The notes under the pieces were generated by a model, which saw only the letters and a list, made by a program, of their open reading frames with translations, made no database searches and was not told where the DNA came from. Both the position numbers and the translations under genes were made by a program. Positions 1-9,500 of a stretch of 64,000 bases of DNA are shown here, piece by piece. The stretch comes from Levilactobacillus huananensis (lineage in GTDB: Bacteria; Bacillota; Bacilli; Lactobacillales; Lactobacillaceae). The stretch lies in assembly GCF_003946145.1 (NCBI RefSeq), contig NZ_RHOC01000001.1:62001-126000 (forward strand), given 5' to 3'. How positions within the stretch are numbered: the first letter of the stretch is position 1; each line of letters starts with the position of its first letter.

Positions 1-3000
1 CGACTGATGGGAAGACGTGGACACAAGCTACGGCTTCAACGTCAGTTTCGGATAAAAAAGCTTCCGTAACCTTGACGCCAAATGCTGCCGGAACATATTA
101 CTACCAATATGTTGCTTCTGGTAAAAAAGGTGTGTTGGGCGCTGGGGGATCATTTAAGAAGGCAAGTAACGTTCTGACGGTTGTGGTAACCGATGCGAAT
201 GGAACTTATACGGACCAAGCTAAGAAGGCCGCTAGTTTAGCTGCAAATTACGCTAAGCAAGCCGGTAGTCAGGCCACTGCGGTCAGTGAAGCCGTGATTA
301 CCATGAACTCCTTAGCAGACTTCGAACCCGATGAGATGGTTTCCGGAAAGGTTTACGCGACTGCTGCCGCTGCAGCATCTAAGAGCGCCGCTTCGTATGC
401 CGCTGCTGCAGCTACTGAAGCGCAATCAACCGCTGCTGCACAGAGTGCCGCAGCAACCTTGGAAGCAGCTGGGGACTACAGTGGGGCTAGTTCAGCCGCC
501 TTAGTTGCAGCCGCAAGTGCCGAAAAGGTTTCTTCTTACAGTGTATTGGCTAGCTCAGCCGCGGCCTTAGCCCGTGAAAACGTGGATAACGCGCTGTCAG
601 AAGCTGCTCGGATTACGCAGGACGCTACTATCGGCAGTTACTTGAAGGATAGTTACGCCGCGACTGCCGCATCAACGGCCAGTTTAGCCGCATCATTAGC
701 AACAGAAGCAGCAACGCATGCTCAAGATGCTAACAATGCTTACAACAACGTGCCACAATTTAATTCTGGTGCAACGGTTGCCAACTCAATGGCCGCCAGT
801 GCAGCTGCCAAGACCGCGTCATATGCAGCTAAGGCACAACAATACGCAACATCGGCAGCCAATGCCAAAGATTATACAGCAGCTTCTGGAGCAGCTAAGG
901 ATGCGGCGTCAAACCTGATCCTAGCTGAATCTGAATCCGTAGAAGCTTCTAGTGCTGCTAGTGATGCTACGAAGATTATCGTTGACGCACAGTCGTCTTA
1001 TGTTTCTGGTGTTGCATCCGCGGCTCACGAAGCCAATTCTTTAGCAAACCAAGCAGCTATTCTGGCCGCTAGTGTTGCCAACTCATTATCAAGCAGCATT
1101 AAGGCTAACACGAGTTTAGGAGCCTCATATGTTTCTGACACCCAGGAATACGCACAGGCTGCAGAATTAGCCGCAGCTTCTGGGGATGCCGCAGCAATGA
1201 CTGCCAACAGTTACATGACGCAAGCGTCTTCAGCTGTTAGTGCCGGAAACTTTATCGCTGCCAGTTCCTTTGCCGCAGCTGCTAGTTCGGCCTTAGCTGA
1301 TGCTAACTCATATGCTGCTGCCGCGACGGTTTCAGCTTCATCTGGGACAGAAGCAGCCTCGTATGCAGTCAACTATTCTAACGATACAAGTTCTTACAAA
1401 AAGAAGCCTTCCGGTAATGCCACGATGATTTGGGGGATTCCAATCACCAACGGCTACACGCAACAACCGGCAACGATGACGTCAACGAAGCAAGGCCAAA
1501 CGTTTACTTTAACGGGGACTTCACGGCTGGGGATTATCAACCTGGCAGCGATTACGACCAGTGTGACCTGGTATGTTCAAGTTAACGGTAAGTGGATGAC
1601 GACTGACGATGCCGTTAAACAAGGTTATTTGGAAAGTGCCACCGCGGAAAACAACACTGGGTGGGGGATGAAGATGTCCACCGCTAGCACGTTGACCGTA
1701 AAGACTAATGATTCCTTTAAGGGAACGTTACTATTCCAGATGTACTCTGATTATGGAATTTTAATCGGGGCTCAGCTATACAGTGACCTAGCCGAAGTTG
1801 ATGTTTATGATAAAGAAATCCCAGCCACTGGGATCACGATCAGTGGGAACGATTATCTGTTGAATTCCGATCCAGGGACCTACGTCGCGACGACTAATCC
1901 AACGAACTCTACCAGTACCATTACTTGGAGTAGTAGTGATGAAAGCATTGCAACTGTTAATAATGCCGGGGTTGTTAGTGCAACTTCTGCAAATGCACGG
2001 GGAACAGTGACGATTACCGCTACGGTCACGAATGCCGACGGATCAACTTATTCTGACTCCAAGGTTATCCAAGTTGGTAATGGACTTGAGGACCAGGCTG
2101 TTGATGCTGGAAACTCTGTTATTTTCCAACCAGATGCTGGTGCCGGTAATACTGGGGATGCTTCCAAGATTACCTACCAGTGGTATTATTCAGCAACTGC
2201 TGATGGTACTGATATTGTGAAGTTAGACGGTCAAACAGGAGATACGCTGAATTTATCTGATGTGAAGACCTCGCAAGCTGGTTATTACTTCCTGAGAATT
2301 ACGGCGAAGACGACGCTCGGACAGACTGTTACTGTCGATTTAGGACGGGCTTACCTGACGGTTAACGCCGTGGACAGTGATGATGCTTCTAATGCGGCAT
2401 TAGCCGCAGCCTCTGAGGCAGCAGATGCTGAAGAGTATGCAAAATTAGCTAGCTCATATGCTGATGTTGCCAACAAGTATGCTAATGCAAATACGTCGAA
2501 TGCTGAGATTGCTGAAGCAGCCTCTAATGCTGCTTCAGCCGCCTCAGCAGCTAGTTCAGCAGCTGCCGCAGCTTCGACGGCACAAGCTAATGCCGAAGCA
2601 GCCCAGTCAGAAGCCAATGCAGCACAAAATGTTGCCGGTGATAACGCTGCAGCTAAGTCTGCCGCTGAAAAAGCTAAATCTGCGGCTGATGAAGCTAAGG
2701 CAGCTAAAGATAGTGCAGCAGCTGCCGCCAGTGACGCCAAGTACTGGGCAGGTGTAGCTGCAGCAGTTGATGACAACTCTGATTCAGACAGTGACTCAGA
2801 CTCCGACAGTGATTCAGATTCCGATAGCGACTCTGATTCAGACAGTGACTCAGACTCCGACAGTGATTCAGATTCCGATAGTGATTCCGACTCTGATAGT
2901 GATTCCGACTCCGACAGCGATTCCGACTCAGACAGTGATTCCGACTCGGATAGCGACTCAGACTCTGATAGTGATTCCGACTCCGACAGTGATTCAGATT

Positions 3001-5864
3001 CCGACAGTGATTCGGATTCAGATAGTGACTCAGATTCTGATAGTGACTCGGACTCCGACAGTGACTCGGATTCCGATAGCGATTCCGACTCGGATAGTGA
3101 CTCAGACTCAGATAGTGACTCAGATTCCGATAGTGATTCAGACTCGGATTCCGATAGCGATTCCGACTCGGATAGTGACTCAGACTCCGACAGTGATTCA
3201 GACTCCGACAGTGACTCGGATTCCGATAGTGACTCGGACTCCGACAGTGATTCGGATTCCGACAGTGATTCGGATTCCGACAGTGACTCGGATTCCGATA
3301 GTGATTCAGACTCCGACAGTGACTCGGATTCCGATAGTGATTCAGACTCCGACAGTGAATCCGACTCGGATAGCGACTCGGATTCCGATAGCGACTCAGA
3401 CTCAGATAGTGATTCGGATTCTGATAGTGATTCCGACTCGGATAGCGACAGCGACTCAGACTCAGATAGTGATTCGGATTCTGATAGTGATTCCGACTCA
3501 GATAGTGACTCGGATTCCGATAGTGATTCCGACTCGGATAGCGACTCAGACTCAGATAGTGATTCGGATTCTGACAGTGATTCCGACTCGGATAGTGACT
3601 CGGATTCCGACAGCGATTCAGACTCAGATAGCGATTCCGACTCGGACAGTGACTCGGATTCCGACAGCGATTCCGACTCCGACAGTGATTCCGACTCCGA
3701 CAGTGATTCAGATTCCGATAGTGACTCCGACTCGGATAGTGACTCCGATTCCGACAGTGACTCGGATTCCGACAGCGATTCCGACTCAGATAGTGATTCG
3801 GATTCTGACAGTGATTCCGATTCCGATAGTGATTCCGATAGCGATTCGGACTCCGACAGTGATTCCGATTCCGATAGTGACTCAGACTCGGACAGTGACT
3901 CGGATTCCGATAGCGACTCCGACTCCGACAGTGATTCGGATTCTGACAGTGACTCCGATTCTGACAGTGACTCGGACTCCGACAGTGATTCGGATTCCGA
4001 TAGTGATTCCGACAGCGACTCAGACTCAGATAGTGATTCCGACAGTGACTCGGATTCCGATAGCGATTCCGACTCAGACAGTGATTCCGACAGTGACTCG
4101 GATTCCGATAGCGATTCCGATAGTGACTCGGACTCCGATAGCGATTCCGACTCAGATAGTGATTCCGACTCCGATAGTGACTCGGACTCCGATAGCGATT
4201 CGGATTCCGACAGCGATTCAGACTCGGACAGTGACTCGGATTCCGATAGCGACTCCGACAGTGACTCAGACTCCGACAGTGATTCGGATTCTGACAGTGA
4301 TTCGGACTCTGACAGTGATTCAGACTCGGACAGTGACTCGGATTCCGATAGTGATTCTGATAGCGACAGCGACTCAGACTCAGATAGTGATTCGGATTCT
4401 GACAGCGACTCCGACTCCGATAGTGATTCGGATTCTGACAGTGATTCCGACTCGGATAGCGACTCCGACTCAGATAGTGATTCCGACTCCGACAGTGATT
4501 CGGATTCCGATAGTGATTCAGACTCTGATAGTGACTCGGACTCCGATAGCGATTCTGATAGCGACAGCGATTCCGACTCCGACAGTGACTCAGATTCCGA
4601 TAGTGATTCTGATAGCGACAGCGACTCAGACTCAGATAGTGATTCGGATTCTGACAGCGACTCAGACTCGGATAGTGACTCGGATTCCGACAGCGATTCC
4701 GACTCAGATAGTGATTCCGATTCGGATAACGACTCGGATTCCGACAGTGACTCAGACTCGGATAGTGACTCAGACTCGGATAGTGACTCAGACTCGGATA
4801 GTGACTCGGATTCCGACAGCGATTCCGACTCAGATAGCGATTCCGACTCGGACAGTGACTCGGATTCCGACAGCGATTCAGACTCCGACAGTGATTCAGA
4901 TTCCGATAGCGACTCGGATTCCGACAGTGACTCAGACTCCGACAGTGATTCAGATTCTGATAGTGATTCAGACTCTGATAGTGACTCAGATTCCGACAGT
5001 GACTCAGACTCAGACAGCGACTCAGACAGCGACTCGGATAGTGACTCCGATTCCGACAGTGATTCCGACTCAGACAGTGACTCGGATTCCGATAGTGATT
5101 CCGACTCAGACAGTGATTCCGACTCGGATAGCGACTCAGACTCAGATAGTGATAGCGACTCCGACAGTGATTCAGATTCCGACAGTGATTCAGATTCCGA
5201 TAGCGACTCTGATTCCGACAGTGACTCCGACTCCGACAGTGATTCGGATTCCGATAGTGATTCAGATTCTGACAGTGACTCCGACTCAGATAGTGGCTCA
5301 GACGCTGATGGTGATTCAGATTCCGACAGCGACGCAGGCTCTGACAGTGATGCCAACTCCGACAGTGATTCCGACGGAAGTGCCGGAGATGGTGGAAACA
5401 GTGGTTCAGGCTCAGGTTCAGGTTCAGGCTCAGGTTCAGGTATCAGCGGTGGCACAAATGGTGGTTCAAACAGTGGCGCCGCTTCTGGTACCAATGTATC
5501 GGGCGCTGCAGGTGGCACAGCAACAACGTTAGGTTACGCTGGTGATACCGGTCAAGGTCAAGAAACACCAGTGGACTTAACAGCAGCTGGGACGACTGGA
5601 ATTTCTGACAATGCTAATCAGGATAGTTCGGATAAGCAGAGTAAGTCAGGAGATTCAAAGGATTCAAAGACTAGTGATGGTAACAATGTCAAGAATTCTG
5701 GGAATTCTGCTGATGCAACTTCGGCACCTGATAACAATGAAAACAATCACACCACGTTCTGGGGAGCAATTGTCGCAGCGATTGCTGCCGCAACAGGTGG
5801 TTCATGGTGGTTCTTCGGTCGTAAGCATGGGCAAGATAACAGTGATGATGATCACACAGTTTAG
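1..5864 (+). CDS. Giant Ser-Asp repeat surface protein (5' end outside window)
   Basis: The reading frame is open from base 3, so the true start, signal peptide and N-terminal domains lie upstream; 1953 residues are visible. In order: a partial Ig-like domain (to about nt 200), an Ala-rich stretch with many ASYAA-type motifs (about 213-1390), an unassigned beta-rich domain (1390-1830), a Big_2-like Ig domain (about 1830-2080), a second Ig-like domain with a YQWYY motif (2090-2370), another Ala-rich helix (2380-2770), an almost pure Ser-Asp tract (2778-5294), a Ser/Gly/Asn-rich tail, and a hydrophobic segment (about 5757-5815) followed by GRKHG and an acidic tail. No LPXTG is visible before that segment. 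The architecture matches wall or membrane-anchored adhesins with a low-complexity stalk, as in staphylococcal Sdr/Clf proteins and serine-rich adhesins. The three downstream glycosyltransferases suggest the stalk is glycosylated. The surface role is inferred from architecture; the ligand is unknown. Confidence 0.88.
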   Translation, partial: TDGKTWTQATASTSVSDKKASVTLTPNAAGTYYYQYVASGKKGVLGAGGSFKKASNVLTVVVTDANGTYTDQAKKAASLAANYAKQAGSQATAVSEAVITMNSLADFEPDEMVSGKVYATAAAAASKSAASYAAAAATEAQSTAAAQSAAATLEAAGDYSGASSAALVAAASAEKVSSYSVLASSAAALARENVDNALSEAARITQDATIGSYLKDSYAATAASTASLAASLATEAATHAQDANNAYNNVPQFNSGATVANSMAASAAAKTASYAAKAQQYATSAANAKDYTAASGAAKDAASNLILAESESVEASSAASDATKIIVDAQSSYVSGVASAAHEANSLANQAAILAASVANSLSSSIKANTSLGASYVSDTQEYAQAAELAAASGDAAAMTANSYMTQASSAVSAGNFIAASSFAAAASSALADANSYAAAATVSASSGTEAASYAVNYSNDTSSYKKKPSGNATMIWGIPITNGYTQQPATMTSTKQGQTFTLTGTSRLGIINLAAITTSVTWYVQVNGKWMTTDDAVKQGYLESATAENNTGWGMKMSTASTLTVKTNDSFKGTLLFQMYSDYGILIGAQLYSDLAEVDVYDKEIPATGITISGNDYLLNSDPGTYVATTNPTNSTSTITWSSSDESIATVNNAGVVSATSANARGTVTITATVTNADGSTYSDSKVIQVGNGLEDQAVDAGNSVIFQPDAGAGNTGDASKITYQWYYSATADGTDIVKLDGQTGDTLNLSDVKTSQAGYYFLRITAKTTLGQTVTVDLGRAYLTVNAVDSDDASNAALAAASEAADAEEYAKLASSYADVANKYANANTSNAEIAEAASNAASAASAASSAAAAASTAQANAEAAQSEANAAQNVAGDNAAAKSAAEKAKSAADEAKAAKDSAAAAASDAKYWAGVAAAVDDNSDSDSDSDSDSDSDSDSDSDSDSDSDSDSDSDSDSDSDSDSDSDSDSDSDSDSDSDSDSDSDSDSDSDSDSDSDSDSDSDSDSDSDSDSDSDSDSDSDSDSDSDSDSDSDSDSDSDSDSDSDSDSDSDSDSDSDSDSDSDSDSDSDSDSDSDSDSDSDSDSDSDSDSDSDSDSDSDSDSDSDSDSDSDSDSDSESDSDSDSDSDSDSDSDSDSDSDSDSDSDSDSDSDSDSDSDSDSDSDSDSDSDSDSDSDSDSDSDSDSDSDSDSDSDSDSDSDSDSDSDSDSDSDSDSDSDSDSDSDSDSDSDSDSDSDSDSDSDSDSDSDSDSDSDSDSDSDSDSDSDSDSDSDSDSDSDSDSDSDSDSDSDSDSDSDSDSDSDSDSDSDSDSDSDSDSDSDSDSDSDSDSDSDSDSDSDSDSDSDSDSDSDSDSDSDSDSDSDSDSDSDSDSDSDSDSDSDSDSDSDSDSDSDSDSDSDSDSDSDSDSDSDSDSDSDSDSDSDSDSDSDSDSDSDSDSDSDSDSDSDSDSDSDSDSDSDSDSDSDSDSDSDSDSDSDSDSDSDSDSDSDSDSDSDSDSDSDSDSDSDSDSDSDSDSDSDSDSDSDSDSDSDSDSDSDSDSDSDSDSDSDSDSDSDSDSDSDSDSDSDSDSDSDSDNDSDSDSDSDSDSDSDSDSDSDSDSDSDSDSDSDSDSDSDSDSDSDSDSDSDSDSDSDSDSDSDSDSDSDSDSDSDSDSDSDSDSDSDSDSDSDSDSDSDSDSDSDSDSDSDSDSDSDSDSDSDSDSDSDSDSDSDSDSDSDSDSDSDSDSDSDSDSDSDSDSDSDSDSDSDSDSDSDSDSDSDSDSDSGSDADGDSDSDSDAGSDSDANSDSDSDGSAGDGGNSGSGSGSGSGSGSGISGGTNGGSNSGAASGTNVSGAAGGTATTLGYAGDTGQGQETPVDLTAAGTTGISDNANQDSSDKQSKSGDSKDSKTSDGNNVKNSGNSADATSAPDNNENNHTTFWGAIVAAIAAATGGSWWFFGRKHGQDNSDDDHTV
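2778..5294 (+). repeat. SD-dipeptide tract coded by 18-bp repeats (GAYTCNGAYTCNGAYAGY)
   Basis: This in-frame tract encodes 839 residues that alternate Ser and Asp, with only two exceptions: Glu at codon 3357 and Asn at codon 4728. Serine codons follow a higher-order order TCN-TCN-AGY, giving an 18-bp unit with free wobble positions; sometimes a 12-bp unit (TCN-AGY) occurs. This is the same consensus described for the R region of staphylococcal ClfA. Such tracts form an extended stalk and can change length by slippage or recombination. Confidence 0.95.
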
Positions 5865-5881
5865 TGACACAATATCAAAAG

Positions 5882-5899
5882 TGTAACAGAGATGTTACA
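5882..5899. repeat. Inverted repeat after the SD-protein gene
   Basis: TGTAACA and TGTTACA are separated by GAGA, giving a perfect 7-bp stem 18 bp after the stop codon. It could be part of the transcript end or a protein-binding palindrome; no T-run follows directly. Confidence 0.5.
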
Positions 5900-5906
5900 T
5901 GACCGG

Positions 5907-5932
5907 ATCTCCGCAGGTCAAACTGCGGAGAT
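5907..5932 (+). terminator. Probable terminator hairpin of the SD-protein gene
   Basis: A perfect 10-bp stem (ATCTCCGCAG / CTGCGGAGAT) with a 6-nt loop lies 43 bp after the stop codon. The downstream tract is T-poor, so termination may be weak or need a factor. Confidence 0.55.
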
Positions 5933-5990
5933 TCATACATAAGTCGATGCTATTAATCGACAATACGCGAAAGAAATAGTATCATTAGTT

Positions 5991-5996
5991 TATAAT
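5991..5996 (+). promoter_or_regulatory. Candidate -10 box for the glycosylation gene run
   Basis: A consensus TATAAT lies 79 bp before the start codon of the 546-residue gene. No good -35 box stands 17 bp upstream, so this is a partial match only. A GTCGAT/ATCGAC inverted repeat (5943-5961) lies just upstream and could be an operator. Confidence 0.4.
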
Positions 5997-6074
5997 AAAT
6001 GAGCTTTAGATAAACTGATCTTCTATTTGGCTTTCTCGTAAAATACTAAAGATTTATGGGAGGCGTGAAATTAG

Positions 6075-7715
6075 ATGAAAAAGGCGTTAATTAAGCGTTT
6101 GAAAGGGGAACTAATCAACCAAGGAAATTTGCAGGATCCTGTGACAGGGCAGGCCACGTTGGTCGTTTCAATTTCCGATAAACGGCATCGTGCAGGCGTC
6201 ACATTTGTGCGGGCTGAGTCGTTCAAAAAGGCCTGGATTCGGATCGAACATCAGTTAAATCAAATAGCGTTTCCTTCATGGGTTCGAGTTGAAACGATTC
6301 ACTCTATTCAACAAATTAGTCGAGAAAAATTTGCAATAGCGTTGGCTAAAATTACGAGAGCTAATTTCTGGCGTCGGGGAGTGAGTTTCGATGAGGACTT
6401 TCAAACGGCCTTGTTAGAAATGGAAATTAATGGTCATGAATTCTTTGAATCAGACCAAGCCTACAAAGTGGGAAAGACGACAGCCAAGGCAACGGTGAAT
6501 TATGCGGCAATTACAGAATATCTCACAAAACGTGATGGAAATGTCTCGATGGACATCCAAGCTGGTGATAGTGTCTGGGTCTTTGCAACCAGTGGTGTTT
6601 TTACCGATGGCAATCGGGTTTGGAGATTAGAGGATAACGATCCACAATTACTAGGAGTTCGCCAATTGGCCGATCCTAAACAAGAGCTCGCGGATTATGT
6701 GGGGTTAGGTGAAACCTATCTGAAAAAGCAAATCAAAGACGATGGTCAGTTTGTCTATGGCTACTTTCCAAGTATTAAGCGGGTTCTCAGTAATTATAAT
6801 AGTGTGCGGCATTTCTCTTCGATTTATGCTTTATTGGAAGCGATTACCTTCACTAAACGGCCAGCAGATCTTAAGCAAGCCAGACATGCACTCCAATGGG
6901 GTCTTGACCATTTAACATTGGTGAAAGATGAAGCACTATTTGTAGTCGAGCAACCCAAAGAAGGTGAGGCAGAGTTGAAGCTTGGGGCGCAGGCAATGCT
7001 AATACTGGCACTGTGTAAATACCAAGAGGTGACTCACGAGAAGCGATACGAGAAACAAGCCATGCAAGCCTTCAGAGGAATCGAAGCCTTCCGACAGCCA
7101 GACGGCCGGTTCAATCATGTGCTACGGTCTGATCTGAGTGTCAAGAATGCTTTTCGAATTATCTACTATGAGGGTGAAATTGCTTTCGCCATGTCACGGC
7201 TATATGCTCTGACTCATGATGACCAGGTGAAGATCCGGATTCAGGAAACGTTAGATTTCATGGTGGCCCACGATTATGGTAAGAATCATGATCACTGGAT
7301 TGCATACGCAATCAACGAGGCTCTTGGGATCTTCGGAAATAACCGAGATTATATGATTATGGGCCTGAAAAATGCTTTTGAGGACTTAGAGAACATTGAG
7401 CATAAAGTAATGCCCTACCCAACACGGTTGGAGTTATTGACGGCTGCCGTTAAGATGACGGATACCATCCGGGCCACAGGTAATGGCGACTTGCTGGAAC
7501 CTTATGATGTTGCTACGCTTCGCTCTGTTTGGCAGTATCGAGCCGAGTATGAGTTACTATCAGGCAGTTTCTTTCCTGAAGTGGCAATGTATTTCTATCA
7601 TCCAGCTAAATTGGTCGGGGGGTTCTATGCCCGCAATGACCACTTCCGAACACGGATCGATGACTGTGAACATTTCTTATCCGGATTGATTAATTACTAT
7701 GACTATAAGTACTAG
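6075..7715 (+). CDS. Unknown 546-aa protein, probable helical-toroid domain
   Basis: I do not recognise a named family. There is no signal peptide or membrane segment, so the product is probably cytoplasmic. Residues 1-195 form a mixed alpha/beta part ending in a beta-rich stretch (AGDSVWVFATSGVF). Residues 210-546 are repeating helical hairpins with motifs such as HFSSIYALLEA, LGAQAMLILALCKY and YYEGEIAFAMSRLY, the pattern of alpha/alpha toroids found in six-hairpin glycosidases and sugar-processing enzymes. The start ATG follows GGGAGG by 11 nt. It opens the run that continues with a 67-residue membrane protein (15 nt downstream) and three glycosyltransferases. A role in handling or trimming the glycan on the SD-repeat protein, or as a partner of the transferases, is inference from position only. 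Confidence 0.75.
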   Translation: MKKALIKRLKGELINQGNLQDPVTGQATLVVSISDKRHRAGVTFVRAESFKKAWIRIEHQLNQIAFPSWVRVETIHSIQQISREKFAIALAKITRANFWRRGVSFDEDFQTALLEMEINGHEFFESDQAYKVGKTTAKATVNYAAITEYLTKRDGNVSMDIQAGDSVWVFATSGVFTDGNRVWRLEDNDPQLLGVRQLADPKQELADYVGLGETYLKKQIKDDGQFVYGYFPSIKRVLSNYNSVRHFSSIYALLEAITFTKRPADLKQARHALQWGLDHLTLVKDEALFVVEQPKEGEAELKLGAQAMLILALCKYQEVTHEKRYEKQAMQAFRGIEAFRQPDGRFNHVLRSDLSVKNAFRIIYYEGEIAFAMSRLYALTHDDQVKIRIQETLDFMVAHDYGKNHDHWIAYAINEALGIFGNNRDYMIMGLKNAFEDLENIEHKVMPYPTRLELLTAAVKMTDTIRATGNGDLLEPYDVATLRSVWQYRAEYELLSGSFFPEVAMYFYHPAKLVGGFYARNDHFRTRIDDCEHFLSGLINYYDYKY

Positions 7716-7730
7716 AGAGGAGTTACTTGC

Positions 7731-7934
7731 ATGCTAGCGTTAACCAGTATCTTTGCCTACAAGAAGATTCAGTTCTTTCTACGGTTGTCCATCTATATTG
7801 TCTTGGGAATCGTGGTGTTGGTTTTCCGATCCATAAATAAGCGGAAGACTCGTAAACGGTTGGATGAACGAACGGAATACATGATGAAACACACGGAAAA
7901 AAATGATGAAGGTAAGTATCCCTGGGAAGAGTAA
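7731..7934 (+). CDS. Small single-pass membrane protein in glycosyltransferase operon
   Basis: This 67-residue product has one hydrophobic segment (about residues 16-33, RLSIYIVLGIVVLVF core), followed by a strongly basic stretch (NKRKTRKR) and an acidic C-terminal end. By the positive-inside rule the C-terminus should face the cytoplasm. A GAGGAG ribosome site stands about 9 nt before the ATG. It lies 15 nt after the 546-residue gene and 36 nt before the first glycosyltransferase. It could tether the transferases to the membrane or to a secretion site; the function is unknown and nothing else in the sequence settles it. Confidence 0.72.
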   Translation: MLALTSIFAYKKIQFFLRLSIYIVLGIVVLVFRSINKRKTRKRLDERTEYMMKHTEKNDEGKYPWEE

Positions 7935-7970
7935 CGGGAATAACTAGTCGAGAAGAATGAGGTGGCAGTC

Positions 7971-9485
7971 GTGTATTACTTTATTAATGAATACATTTTG
8001 CAAAAGAATTCGAGTGTGGAACATACCGCAATGAACCGAGTAAAACTGTTTAACCATTACCAGGAACCCGCAAAAATTGTGACGAAAATCTATGATCGAT
8101 TATTACATCGAACATTGACGACTTTTGGTCTTGCCGATAACGAAGTGGTGAACATGTTCGACTTCTTCCAACAGGCAGCAAATGTACCAACGAAGGTTAT
8201 GCGGACTGATGATTTACGCTTGCCAGTAGAAACCGAAGTGGTTGTGGGGGCCAACTTCAGTCAAGTACTCAATGGCGATGACAATCTCGGACGGGTGGGA
8301 TTCATCCCGGGAACCATTGGTCGGGTGTTCTATCATGAACACGCGGACAATCAGGGTAATTTGATCGAAACAGATCTGTGGGACTGGCGAGGATTTCGCT
8401 CAGCTACCCAGTACTTTGGTCAGAATGGCAAGTTAGTCTTAGAACGTTACTACACGCCAACTGGTCAGACAGCCCTTGAAATTTATAGTGTACCCGATAC
8501 GAATGGCAACCCACTAGTATCTCGGGTAATTCTGAAGGATTATCAAGGTCAAGGTGACCGCTTCTTCCAGAATCAGGATGACTTATTTGAATTTTTCCTG
8601 GCAGAACTCAGTAAACAAGATACCGGGACAACAACTTTTATCAGCGATCGTCCTGGTACTGGGGTACGTCCGCTACTTAACTTAGATGATGGGTCGCGGA
8701 AGTATATTTACCTTCCAATCAATCATGCAGTCGCACCAGATGATCCGCTTCATGGTGACCTGGATGGTTTCTTGAAACCGGCTTTTGAACACTTTCGGCA
8801 CTTTGATGGCTTCATTACTGGGACCGAACAACAGGCAGAACATCTTCGGACACGCTTCCCTGAGGCCAACGTCTTTGATATGCCGGCTGTTACGATGGCC
8901 CCACTAGCCAAGGATGGCAGCGATGAGGTTGCGCCAACGGAACGTCGGGCCAACAGCTTGCTATACGTCGGACGGATTGCCCAAGACAAGCAGATCGACC
9001 AGCTCTTACGGATGTTTGCCTTAGTTCATGATCGCGTTCCTGGTGCGACCTTTGATCTCTACGGTTACGGTGATCATGAGTATCAGAAGAAAATGACCGA
9101 TCTGGTCAGTGAACTTCATCTTGAACACAATGTGACCTTCAAAGACTATGATCCAGAACTGATTCAGAAGTACGATACTTATCAGGTCTTAGTCAATATG
9201 TCGATTGCAGATGGTGGGCCAATGGGGATGCTGGAAGCGATGAGTCACGGGATTCCAGTTGTCAGCTATCCGTTCAATTACGGACCCAAGGATTTGATTG
9301 TAGATGGCGACAATGGTTACTTGGTTAACCGAGGTAATTCATTGGCGATGGCAGAACACGTTGTCGAACTTTTCAGCAAGCCTAAGGCACTTCAGACCAT
9401 GAGTCACGCCGCTTATCAGACAACCAATGCGACCTGGACACAACGCCGGGTCTGGAACCGTTGGCAACGTTTCTTACAGGCATAG
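7971..9485 (+). CDS. GT4 glycosyltransferase, TarM/SdgB/GtfA-like, paralogue 1
   Basis: The 504-residue product belongs to the retaining GT-B family that includes TarM (wall teichoic acid), SdgA/SdgB (SD-repeat glycosylation in staphylococci) and L. plantarum GtfA/GtfB. The N-terminal half is the DUF1975-like acceptor domain typical of these enzymes; the C-terminal half is the nucleotide-sugar domain with GRIAQDK carrying the conserved Arg and Lys. The usual EX7E motif is changed: Asp414 stands where the first Glu is expected, with Glu422 in place. The start is taken at GTG 7971, not at the in-frame GTG 7962, because GAGGTGG at 7959-7965 overlaps the latter and sits 5 nt before the former, and because both paralogues also start with MYYF/MNYF. 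The variant motif makes reduced activity, or a chaperone-like role beside an active paralogue, possible. It has no membrane segment. Confidence 0.85.
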   Translation: MYYFINEYILQKNSSVEHTAMNRVKLFNHYQEPAKIVTKIYDRLLHRTLTTFGLADNEVVNMFDFFQQAANVPTKVMRTDDLRLPVETEVVVGANFSQVLNGDDNLGRVGFIPGTIGRVFYHEHADNQGNLIETDLWDWRGFRSATQYFGQNGKLVLERYYTPTGQTALEIYSVPDTNGNPLVSRVILKDYQGQGDRFFQNQDDLFEFFLAELSKQDTGTTTFISDRPGTGVRPLLNLDDGSRKYIYLPINHAVAPDDPLHGDLDGFLKPAFEHFRHFDGFITGTEQQAEHLRTRFPEANVFDMPAVTMAPLAKDGSDEVAPTERRANSLLYVGRIAQDKQIDQLLRMFALVHDRVPGATFDLYGYGDHEYQKKMTDLVSELHLEHNVTFKDYDPELIQKYDTYQVLVNMSIADGGPMGMLEAMSHGIPVVSYPFNYGPKDLIVDGDNGYLVNRGNSLAMAEHVVELFSKPKALQTMSHAAYQTTNATWTQRRVWNRWQRFLQA

Positions 9486-9500
9486 AAGGGAGGACGCCTC

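Noticed and set aside
2778-5294. Repeat array as a possible CRISPR
   Set aside because: The unit is 18 bp, codon-phased and contiguous, with no spacers.
2351-5518. A 1055-codon open frame antisense to the SD-repeat gene (Leu-Ser-Glu-Ser-Glu-Ser hexapeptides)
   Set aside because: The 18-bp repeat GAYTCNGAYTCNGAYAGY has no stop in this antisense frame whatever the wobble base, so openness is forced by the repeat. No ribosome site or promoter is visible.
2767-5532. A 921-codon + strand open frame in another phase (Thr/Ile/Val/Pro rich)
   Set aside because: Same cause: the repeat composition excludes stops in this phase. Out of frame with the clear SD-protein gene.
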